DNA of 64,000 nucleotides from contig CAVYRN010000002.1 of assembly GCA_963771015.1 (NCBI GenBank), positions 1 to 64,000 on the forward strand, read 5' to 3'. This document shows positions 18,080 through 25,823 of the stretch, piece by piece (position 1 is the stretch's first letter; each line of letters opens with the position of its first letter). The translations under genes and the position numbers were made by a program. The DNA is from CAVSJJ01 sp963771015 (GTDB lineage Bacteria; Actinomycetota; Actinomycetes; Actinomycetales; Dermatophilaceae). The notes beneath the pieces are model-generated. The model was given only the letters and a program-made list of their open reading frames with translations, ran no database searches and had not been told where the DNA came from.

Positions 18080-19200
18080 AGATGTTCGTCAAGTGGTGAG
18101 GCCAGGCGCTGACCCGTGAGGGTGTCGTGGATCAGCCGGTAGAGCTGACGGGCGACGTACCTCTTCAGACATCGGATGATCTCCATCTTGCTGCGGCCCT
18201 GGGCGATGCGACGAGCCACGTAGTCGCGAGTGGGTTGGTGATGTCGCATCCGCACGATCACGATGTGGTAGAGCGCCGAGTTGGCCTGCCGGTCGCCAGC
18301 CCGGTTTAGCCGGTGGCGGGTGGTCTTGCCGGACGACGCCGGGATGGGGCAGGCCCCGGCGAGGGCAGCGAAGTGGGCCTCGCTGCGCAGCCGGGCGGGG
18401 TTGTCTCCGGCCGTGATCAGCAGCTGGGAGAGGGTGTCGGGTCCGGCCCCAAAGACGGCCATCAGGGCGGGAGCGTGGTCATTCAGGAGCCGGGTCAACT
18501 GAGCCTTCAGGTCGGTGACCTGCTCGCTGAGCATCCGGTACCGGCGCGCCAGGACTCGCAGGGAGTAGGCGGTGGCTTCTTCAGCGGTTACCGGTTTAGC
18601 TGGTGGCCGTGAGGACGCCAGTGCGGTGGTCAACTTCGCGTTCGACAGTCCTCGGTACCTGGCCCGCAGGTTCTCGGGGCCTGCGACCAGCATGGCCTTG
18701 ATCTGGTTGATCGTCGCGGTGCGTTCCCGCACTGCCGAGGATCTGGTGGTCCGCAGGGCCCGGAGCGCCTCAACGAGCCCGTCGCCTCCCTTCGGCACCG
18801 CGGTAGCCCGCCCGGACAGAACCGCCTCGGCGGCGGAGTAGGCGTCGAAGACGTCGGTCTTCCCGCGGGCCCGTCGGTCGAAACGGTTGGGGCGGTTGAC
18901 CTCCCGGACCTCGTAGCCGGCCGCTCTCAACGCGCGGGTGACACCTGCGCCGTAGCTGCCGGTGCACTCCACCCCCACCAGGGCAACGCCCCCCGGCCAT
19001 CCAGCCAGGAACCTCAGCACCTGACGGTAGCCGCCCGCGGTGGCATCCACCCGCATGTCGCCGACCGAGCGACCATGCGCGTCGATGACCGCGACGTGAT
19101 GAGTGTCGGCGTGCGTGTCGATCCCGGCGTACACCACCCCCGCCCGGCCAGAGCGTCCCGGCCGCTGACGCTGTTGCAGTCCTTGCTCGTGTCGCATCAT
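18076..19200 (-). CDS. IS110-family DEDD transposase (recombinase)
   Basis: The protein has 374 residues. The N-terminal RuvC-like domain carries the DEDD residues in YAGIDTHADTHH, GVECTGSYG and KTDVFDAYSA. A helical linker follows, then the C-terminal Transposase_20 domain with CPIPASSGKTTRHRLNRAGD, which holds the catalytic Ser. ATG 19200 (or 19197) has AGGAAGGGG 11 bases upstream. The stop codon TAG (18078-18076) falls just outside the predicted right end, so the host target supplies it. The reading frame is intact and the element may be active. Family members act with a bridge RNA from the element's own ends. Confidence 0.93.
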   Translation of the reverse strand: MMRHEQGLQQRQRPGRSGRAGVVYAGIDTHADTHHVAVIDAHGRSVGDMRVDATAGGYRQVLRFLAGWPGGVALVGVECTGSYGAGVTRALRAAGYEVREVNRPNRFDRRARGKTDVFDAYSAAEAVLSGRATAVPKGGDGLVEALRALRTTRSSAVRERTATINQIKAMLVAGPENLRARYRGLSNAKLTTALASSRPPAKPVTAEEATAYSLRVLARRYRMLSEQVTDLKAQLTRLLNDHAPALMAVFGAGPDTLSQLLITAGDNPARLRSEAHFAALAGACPIPASSGKTTRHRLNRAGDRQANSALYHIVIVRMRHHQPTRDYVARRIAQGRSKMEIIRCLKRYVARQLYRLIHDTLTGQRLASPLDEHL

Positions 19201-19475
19201 TGATCTGGTGCCCCTTCCTGTACCGGTTGGGTGCAGTCGGGCGGGCGTCAGTCAGTTCACTATCGGGACCTCGTCAAACCCCTATCAGGACATGACGGCC
19301 CGCCCGGCCACACATGAATCGTGAGCCGGGCCGATCGACACGTCGGATGAAGGACAGCCACCCGCAGGCGACGTCGGAAGTGCCGTGAGTCAGACCCACC
19401 CACGCCAGCAATCTTGACGCGAGACAAGCCGCCACGTCCCTCAAGGGAAAGCCAGAACCCAGAAACAGGCTCACC
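18082..19475 (-). mobile_element. IS110-family insertion sequence inside a DUF4396 gene
   Basis: The ends are inferred from the gene it interrupts. On the minus strand the N-terminal half reads ...ATGTA-CT then IS, and the C-terminal half resumes IS-CT-ATAGGAG. One shared CT core (plus-strand AG at 19476-19477 and 18080-18081) restores the DUF4396 frame. The 1394-base body is typical for the family, which lacks terminal inverted repeats and uses CT-like cores. A TA core two bases away would also restore the frame, so the ends are certain only to a few bases. Confidence 0.75.
19201..19475 (-). ncRNA. Candidate IS110 bridge RNA in the left non-coding end
   Basis: About 275 bases lie between the left end of the element and the transposase start. 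In IS110-group elements (for example IS621) this segment is transcribed as the bridge RNA, whose two loops pair with target and donor DNA. Here it holds short self-complementary stretches, such as GGCGGGC/GCCCGCC around 19230-19310, and no supported ORF. The loops and boundaries are not resolved by eye. Presence is inferred from the family. Confidence 0.4.
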
Positions 19476-19671
19476 AGTACATAGTGAAGTGCCGATACCC
19501 CCAGATGGCGAGCGGCCCGAAGTACAAGGCAGTGACCGGCCAGACGGCCTCCATCACACGCATCGGTTGGCGGTAGCCCCGTCCCCAGATGTCGTAGGAC
19601 AGGTAGCCCGCACTGAGCAGTGCGGTGACAAGGGCGACCAAGGCGAGAGCGGTCAGCCAGGGGGCGGGCAT
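19476..19671 (-). pseudogene. DUF4396 membrane protein, N-terminal part separated by IS110
   Basis: Starting at ATG 19671 behind AGAGGGG, the frame encodes MPAPWLTALALVALVTALL..., then RVMEAVWPVTALYFGPLAIW and GYRHFTMY. This is the characteristic start of DUF4396 proteins, two helices with a VWPxTALYxGPL motif. It then enters the insertion sequence and stops within it at 19471. The rest of the gene is at 17562-18079. The 300 bases upstream to 19971 show nothing else. Confidence 0.75.
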
Positions 19672-19971
19672 CAGGCAGACCCCTCTTCGGCGCTCAACGG
19701 GATGGCAGTCGAAGAGGCCAAGTTGTTGACCCTCCTTCCGTTGGTCCTTGGGTGTTGGGCTCCGGCTCCCCACGGGGCCCACCGGCGTGTCTCAGGCGCG
19801 CGCCCGCCGGCCTTGGCTCGATGCTTTCCAGGTCGGCATGGCGAGGACCCGGGTCTCCGTCGGACGATCTCGCTGACCGCCGGGTAGGCGGCACTGGCGC
19901 CCGAGGAGGTCAGGGGGGAGCACCCCGCCAGGACCGAGGGACCGCCGACGGGCGGGCCGCGCCGCGCACGG

Positions 19972-20232
19972 CTACACCCGGTCGTCCGGGTCGACGCGCA
20001 CCTCGTCGACCCGGGCGCCCGTGCCGGGGTCCGTGGTGGTCGCCCGTCGCGAGGATATGCCGCCTGTGCGGCGGCCGCTGCCCATGGCCAGGGAGAGGAC
20101 GATGGCCAATAGGCCGCCGGCCATCAAGATCCAGCCGACGAGGGCAAGGTCTACACCGCTGACGCTGGCGTGGAGCGCGAAGGTCAGGATCGCTCCGACG
20201 ACCAGCAGAAGGATGCCAAGTCCGATGTACAT
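19972..20232 (-). CDS. DUF6458 family small membrane protein, copy 1
   Basis: The protein has 86 residues: two membrane helices (MYIGLGILLLVVGAILTF and VGWILMAGGLLAIVLSL), then a polar tail ending in Asp/Val-rich GARVDEVRVDPDDRV. ATG 20232 is fixed by AAAGGAG upstream. A close paralogue lies at 36304-36555 with the same helices and the same VDEV tail. The family is widespread and uncharacterized in actinobacteria. No GGGTA-type promoter is visible here, unlike the second copy. Confidence 0.75.
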   Translation of the reverse strand: MYIGLGILLLVVGAILTFALHASVSGVDLALVGWILMAGGLLAIVLSLAMGSGRRTGGISSRRATTTDPGTGARVDEVRVDPDDRV

Positions 20233-20387
20233 GCCGACTCCTTTGGGTAGCAATGTGTTCTACGGTCTTCATTAGGATCGCTCCAGACGTCTGGCCTGCT
20301 GCGCCGATAGGTGACGTCTTGAGCTGTCGTGGTGCGGAGCGCTGCCGGAGGGATGTGCGCGATGCCTATAGCACAACTCGAGGTGCA

Positions 20388-20659
20388 GGCCAGGAATGGG
20401 AGCACACCGACAACCGCGTAGCGGGCACCCTGCGCGAGGATCTGAGCGAGAGGCTGACCGTGCTGCGACTTGGAGTGCCACCAACGCTGGCCCGCACCTC
20501 CGCAGCGCGCACTACATCGAGTCGATGATCTCGATTTGCCGGAGTCGCTCTGCCAATGTGGAGGACTGGCAGAGCGGCACCCGGGCCATGGCCTGGCGCC
20601 CCGCCGGCCCGGCCAAGGCCGGCCGCGTCAACGGCCATGGGTACCCAACAGCACTATGA
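20388..20659 (+). pseudogene. IS256-family (mutator-type) transposase, C-terminal remnant
   Basis: One frame reads GTLREDLSERLTVLRLGVPP and, after a one-base loss near 20500, the next frame reads RSAHYIESMISICRSRSANV, then VEDWQSGTRAMAW and RVNGHGYPTAL before a stop. These match the last 100 residues of IS256-family transposases (TLREGL...LTVLRLGVPPTLARTL...IESMI...RVNGHLHLPAL). The catalytic domain is absent. The 5' part of the gap, 20233-20387, shows nothing else. Confidence 0.65.
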
Positions 20660-21094
20660 GCCGCCCTGCAGCGCCACGTCGCCGAGCAGAGTGTCGCCCA
20701 CCGTCATGATGAAACCGTGAACGTAGCCAGATGACCATCGGGCCGCCACCGACGTTCCACGAAACTCGGGACAACCTCTCTCGCTGACGTCCGTGGGGAT
20801 CCCGAGGTTGATGGCCAGCGGGTTGGCCATACCGGCGGGCAGGATCGCAACGTCAGCCTCACTGCCCGCCACAGCGTCGATGCATCGCTGTAACATCGCG
20901 TCGCCTCCCCACACGAACAGCACGTCAGCGCCAGCGGCGATCGCTTGCCTGGCGCACTCCGGTGCCTTTCGAGACTCCTCCACCTCGAACCACCGTGGAT
21001 CCCTGAAGCCTTCGCGGGCCAGAACCTCCCGAAGTTCGCCGAGTCCCCCGTCCGGACTCTTTCCGACAAGTGCGATAACGGCGACGCTCGTCAA
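20654..21094 (-). pseudogene. Diacylglycerol/sphingosine kinase-like protein, truncated
   Basis: The frame of 146 residues covers the first half of the DAGK catalytic domain, with LFVWGGDAMLQRCIDAV and VAILPAGMANPLAINLGIP. In active enzymes the first motif is GGDGT; here the next Gly is Ala. Similarity ends after NLGIP, and the second catalytic lobe is missing. The stop falls where the IS256 remnant ends on the other strand, so the 3' half was probably lost with that insertion. The product is unlikely to phosphorylate lipids. Confidence 0.6.
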
Positions 21095-21461
21095 CGGTCA
21101 ACCTCCAATGGCCGGCATGGGAAGATCATTTGGAGCTGCCCGGGCCAGCTCGCGATGAGATGTCTAGCTGGGTCGCGGGGCGTTCGACGACATCGTGCGC
21201 TGCTTCTTCCATGTCTCGCTTCCTGACCTCAGCTTCTTGTTGGCGGCCTTGGCCCGCGCGGCCGGCAGTGCCACCGGTTGACCGCTGACCGGAGACCGGA
21301 GACTCGTATCCCAATCGAGGTCCACGGCACTCGATATACCCAATGCGCGGAGAGTGAAACGGATCAACACGATCTGGGGGAACGTAGGCACGGCACGACG
21401 GGCGCGTGATCCCCTCGGCGTCTGCTGGCGTTGACCCACTCAAGTAGGGTTCGCCCGATCA

Positions 21462-21779
21462 CTAGGCGCAAGATCCGGCGTTGCGGCACTCGTTCCCTGC
21501 CGAGGGCCGGCGGGCGCAAACCCGGCTTCCGACTTGCGGTGCCTCGCGGGTCTGGCCGAGGCCCGGGTCGTCCTCGGTCGTCTCTACGATGGTGGGCGCC
21601 TCGGGGCCGGCGGCGCGCGCCGCTGCCTTGACGTCACGGCGGACCTGCGCCAGGTCGTCGAACTTGGTCGGGTTGACGATGACGACGGCGCCGGGCGTGG
21701 CTCCGACCGTACCCTGCCAACGGCCCGCTGACCTGCGAGGCTGTGGGAGGCTGGCCGCTGTGGACCCCCCCGACGTCAC
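21462..21779 (-). pseudogene. N-terminal fragment of a second diacylglycerol kinase-like gene
   Basis: The middle of this frame reads AVVIVNPTKFDDLAQVRRDV and IVETTEDDPGLGQTREA, the nucleotide-binding start of actinobacterial DAGK proteins (NPTKF...W.ETT..DPG.GQTREA). The rest of the kinase is absent and the frame runs on into unrelated residues. It has its own N-terminal motif, so it is not the missing half of the 20654-21094 gene. Its 5' end overlaps the divergent DUF1206 gene. The interval 21095-21461 has no recognizable gene. Confidence 0.55.
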
Positions 21780-22551
21780 GACAGTGGCCCATCAGGCTGG
21801 CGACTCCAAGCCCGTCGAGTGGGGTGCCCGCCTCGGCTATGCGGTGAACGGCCTGCTCCACCTGCTCATCGGCTGGATCGCCCTCAAGGTGGCCTGGTCC
21901 TCCGGGGGTGGCAGCGCGGACCAGTCCGGCGCGCTGGCCACCCTCGCGGGCAGCCCCGGCGGCCCTCTCGTCCTCTGGGTGGCCGTGGTCGGCTTCGCGC
22001 TGCTCGCCGTGTGGCAGCTCACCGAGGCGGTCACCGGGGCGCACTACGCCGAGGCATCCGGCCGCGCCAAGTCGGTCAGCAAGCTCGTCATGTATGCCGC
22101 CCTCGCTTGGACCGCGCTGAAGTTCGCCTCCGGGTCCTCCACGTCGAGCCGAGGCCAGACCAAGGACTTCACCGCGACCCTCATGAGCCACGCCGGTGGC
22201 CGGCTCCTGGTCGGCGCGATCGGCCTCGCCGTCGTCGGGATAGGGGGCTACCACGCCTACAAGGGCTGGAGGAAGAAGTTCCTCGACGACCTGCAGCAGA
22301 ACCCCGGCCGCTGGGCGGTCCAAACCGGGCGGGCCGGCTATCTCGCCAAGGGCATCGCGCTCGTCGCCGTCGGCTTCCTCTTCCTCGTCGCCGCAGTCCG
22401 CAACGCGCCGTCCAGGGCCACTGGGCTAGACGGCGGCCTGCGGACCCTGCGCGAGGCTCCGGCCGGCACCGCACTGCTTACCCTTGTCGCCCTGGGCATC
22501 GCGGCATACGGCGTGTACTCCTTCGCGCGGTCCCGCTACGCGCGGGTCTGA
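21760..22551 (+). CDS. DUF1206 multi-pass membrane protein
   Basis: The protein has 263 residues and three repeats of a two-helix unit, each opening with a polar-Gly segment (WGARLGYAVNGLLHLLIGW, KLVMYAALAWTALKF, VQTGRAGYLAKGIALVAVGF). This is the three-fold DUF1206 arrangement, a family common in actinobacterial stress regions without known activity. GTG 21760 is chosen because GGGAGG lies 9-10 bases before it. A much longer in-frame extension upstream has non-coding composition. The 3' end overlaps the convergent PAP2 gene by about 16 bases. Confidence 0.8.
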   Translation: MDPPDVTTVAHQAGDSKPVEWGARLGYAVNGLLHLLIGWIALKVAWSSGGGSADQSGALATLAGSPGGPLVLWVAVVGFALLAVWQLTEAVTGAHYAEASGRAKSVSKLVMYAALAWTALKFASGSSTSSRGQTKDFTATLMSHAGGRLLVGAIGLAVVGIGGYHAYKGWRKKFLDDLQQNPGRWAVQTGRAGYLAKGIALVAVGFLFLVAAVRNAPSRATGLDGGLRTLREAPAGTALLTLVALGIAAYGVYSFARSRYARV

Positions 22552-23362
22552 GCCGCCGAGCGGTCGCGGCGCACGTAGCCCCACGCAAGCACGGCGCTGA
22601 GGATCCCGTTCACGGCGCCCATGGCGACGTCGGTCGAGTAGTGCACGCCGCGGTACAGCCGCGCGTAGCCGACGAGGAACGGTGCGGTCCCGCAGAGCAC
22701 CATGACGACAGTGCGCAGCGCAGGGTGGGCGATCCGGGTGGCCATGAGCAGGAAGGTGAAGTAGAGGGCGGTCGAGGCGCCTTGGTGCCCGCTCGGGTAG
22801 CTCGACGTCGGCGGGGTGGGGGCGAGGTGGATCACGTGCGGGCGGGGGCGGCGGACGATCGCGGTGGCGATGACGAAGACCGTCGCCTGCAGCGAGATGG
22901 CGACGATGGGCACGATGGTGTACCACCACTGTCTGCGACCACGGGGCGGGCCCGCTGGACCAGGAGCTTGGCGTCGAGCGCAATGTTCCAGCCGACCATC
23001 ATCGTGACGAACGCCCACAAGGCCCGGGTCGTCGTGCGTCGGCCGAGCCACATCCACAGGCAGACCAGGCTTGCCGCAATGTAGACGTAGGTTGGTCCGC
23101 TCAGGGTCTGCCAGGTGAGCAGGAGGCTGCGCAGACCCGGGTGGGGACGGGTCACGTCGGTGGCCCTGCGGACGGCGGCGTCGTCGACGTCGACGAGAGG
23201 GTCGAATCGGGAGCGGATAAGGAACGCCAAGGCGGTGACGACGACCGCGACGAGGATGCCGTAGGCCACCACTCGGCCCCGATCGGCGCCAATGGCGGTG
23301 TTTGCGCTGGTCACGGGCCTTTGCCCGCCGGAATCCAGAGCCCCCGAACCCTCTCGGATCAT
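22536..23362 (-). pseudogene. Chimeric PAP2 phosphatase gene with frame change
   Basis: The first frame (from ATG 23362) gives an N-terminal PAP2 part with helices and a first phosphatase motif, KLLVQRARPVV, then leaves frame near 22935. The second frame carries a complete PAP2 core: VRRPRP, SSYPSGHQGAS and YRGVHYSTDVAMG. Two copies of motif 1 in series do not occur in one PAP2 protein. This looks like fusion of two neighbouring PAP2 genes by deletion, out of frame. ATG 23362 overlaps the upstream PLD stop (TGATG), so they were one operon. If active, the second part would dephosphorylate a lipid phosphate at the membrane. Confidence 0.65.
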
Positions 23363-25016
23363 CAACCGAGCTCCCTGTCGGCACCTGCGCTGTCGTCGGG
23401 GTCGAACAGGGTGTACAGCCGGGGCGCCCACAGCATCGCGCCCCGGGACAGGATCGGTGGCGCCAGCCGACGCAGCTGTCCCGGTGGCCGACCTGACCCG
23501 TCGGCGACCCCGCCCGCCGCGCCGGGGCCTACCCGCTTCCCACCCGGCGCACCCAGCGCGCGCCGCCGTGACGGCGGACCCCCCGTGGCATACCAGTTGT
23601 CGAGGGCCGCGGTCGAGGCTCGCATCACATCGAACAGCTCCACTGGGTCGTCAGGCACCTCGTCCAGGTCCTGGCCCAGGTGCTCGGCCACCAGCTCCCG
23701 GCGCAGGGCCGGTGCGAACGCATCGCGCGCCACCTCGTCGTCGCCCTCCGCGCGCTCGTCGACCACCGTGCACGCGAGCTCGGAGTCGCTCGACCACGAG
23801 CGCCGGTTGAAGTTGTCCGATCCGACGCTCGCCCACCGGTCGTCGATGATGCAGACCTTGGAGTGGACGTAGATCGGCAACCCCGCGGCGTTGACGAGGC
23901 CGTAGACCGCGACGCGGTCGCCTCCGGCGTCGAGGATGATGTCGAGGGCACACTTGCGGCCGTACAGCTGGGTCGGTTCGCCGATCGTGCCGTCCGTGTC
24001 GGGGACCATGGGCACGACGATGATCATGCGGAGCGCAGGGTTGGCGCGCAGCGCCGCCCGAAATGCTCCCCGATCAGATCGGACCACAGGTACTGGTCCT
24101 CGACGTAGATGAGGCTCTCCGCGTTGGCGACGGCCTTGGCGTTGCCGAGCGCCACGCTGCGTTCCCCCTGCGGCGCGAAGTCGTAGCCCATCGGCTTGAT
24201 CCTGGCGTACGTGCGCAGCAGCTGGACGGCACTGTGGCCCGCCACGGGAGAGGGCGGCGGGGGTTGTTGGTCGGTGAGCGGGTCCGGGGTCAGGTCCTCG
24301 CTGCGCAGGACGCTGGACAGGGCGCGCCCGGGGTTGCGCGTCAGGGGGACGCTGTCCTCCCACCGTTCGCGGAAGACGGTCTCGACGTCGAACACGGCCG
24401 GCCCCTGGATGGCCACCTGGACGTCGTGCCATGCCGGCCGCGGACCGTATGCCGCCGCCATCTCCAGAACCTGGGCGTCGCCGCTGTGGTCGATGTCGTC
24501 GCGGCGACTGTGGCAGAGGTCGATGCCCCCGAGGTAGGCGATGTCCCGGCGCGGCTCGTCCAGGTGGCGGAGGACGACGAACTTCTGATGGTGGGCGCAG
24601 GCCGTTCGTACCCGCATGTCACGCAGGCACTCCCCGCCCGCCTCGCCGATGTCCTCGCCGAGGTAGCGCGCCTTCTGCGATTGGAAGCCGAAGTGCTTCC
24701 AATGGGAACGCCACAGGAGCCCGCGGACGTCTACGCCCCGCCGTGCGGCTGCCACAAGGGTGTTGGAGAGCGTCGCGTCGGGGTCGTCCGTGAGCTGCTG
24801 GTCGGGGTCCCCCCGCCAGTCGGCGAAGTAGATCAGGTCGCCAACACCCATCGCGCTGATGCGCTCGTGCAGCTCGGCGAAGTACGGCTTCCCGTGCACG
24901 ATGGCCCGCACCGTGTTGCCGGTGCTCCACGCCTGCCCCGGGGCGTGGACGGAGTCGAGGCGGGTGTGTTCGTTGCCCCGTTCGACGTCGCTGAGGAACC
25001 ACTTGGCCAACGTCAC
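23362..25016 (-). pseudogene. Phospholipase D family protein, frameshifted between the two HKD motifs
   Basis: The 5' frame encodes FADWRGDPDQQL and the first HKD motif (CAHHQKFVVLRHLDEP...YLGGIDLCHSRRDD) up to YLWSDLIGEHF. The 3' frame continues with RAALRANPALRMIIVVP and the second HKD motif (YVHSKVCIIDDRWASVGSDN). Restoring one C near 24060 joins the two into a 550-residue PLD, which would hydrolyse or transfer phosphatidyl groups (PLD or cardiolipin-synthase-like). The start is uncertain: GTG 25016 best fits the family, and frames upstream to 25325 look non-coding. The break is a single base, so a base-call error is possible. Confidence 0.75.
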
Positions 25017-25823
25017 CCCCGCATCGTGCCACCGACAACGGCACCCCGCAGGCAAGCCCGGCGCCGCCGTCAGGAGTGAGCTCACGATCGCCATGGCAGC
25101 AGCTCGCCACCGTTGTTCGTACCTGGCCTGGCACGTCACGTCCGGGTCGAGAACTCGACGCCCTCGCCAGCCACGCCACCCAGCGGCGACCCTGCCCTCG
25201 AGCAGGAGACCGGGCAGGATCCGACAGGAGTTGACATGAGTCGATTGGCGCGAAAGAGAGGCCCGAGTGCGGTCCCTCACGACTGAACCGTCGGGCGAGA
25301 ACCCGTGGCCCCGCCCAAACCGCATCGTCGCGGTTCCACACTCGCCGATTTGGCAGGGCGGCGCCCCTGCCGCCAGGCATGTGCACAGATGAGAGCTACC
25401 CGTGACGAAATTCGCTGTGCCACATCGAGTTTCGAACTAGTAAGGGGAGGCGACCCTGACTCCTGTTTGCGAAGATGCGGCTTCACTCCGCTACCTCGGC
25501 TGACCTGCACAACGTGTTCAGGTGCGCCGATAGGGGACCGGTTTGCGCTGTCTGCGTCCGACACGGCAACACCATAGGTCAGGACCTGTCACCACTCCCG
25601 CCTGCCAACCGGCGGTCAGATCCGAGTTTGAGACCGGCGCGCGGGGTACGTGTAGTACGTGGCCCATACCCGTTGGTCAAGGAGGCGTCAGCTTGCCAAG
25701 CACTCACCAGCTCGAGGGTGTAGCCAGCTCCCGAAGCTGGGCTGGTTCGCTACCTCCCCTGGCTTCTTCCGCGCAACCTGACCCTGGCTCAGACTCGCGC
25801 CACCTCGGCTCTGCGGGGCGGGA
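25017..25823. other. Intergenic region with a diverged copy of the left-end sequence
   Basis: About 800 bases between divergent PLD and GH15 genes show no supported gene. The segment 25462-25592 resembles the island's left end (see repeat entry). The remainder contains no motif I can name. Confidence 0.55.
25462..25592 (+). repeat. Diverged copy of the 5707-5841 left-end sequence
   Basis: Shared landmarks in the same order are CCTGTTT (25462; 5707), GACCTGCACAA (25502; 5750), TCTGCGT-CGACACG (one base differing, about 25550; 5799) and ACCTGTCAC (25584; 5833). The spacings of 40/43 and 82/83 bases are nearly conserved. Such co-linearity outside genes suggests a second attachment-like or recombinase-binding site within the island. 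Confidence 0.5.

Noticed and set aside
25420..25510. tRNA-like string beginning GCCGAGGTAGCGG on the minus strand
   Set aside because: It starts like a tRNA-Leu but stems do not close; treated as part of the diverged repeat instead.
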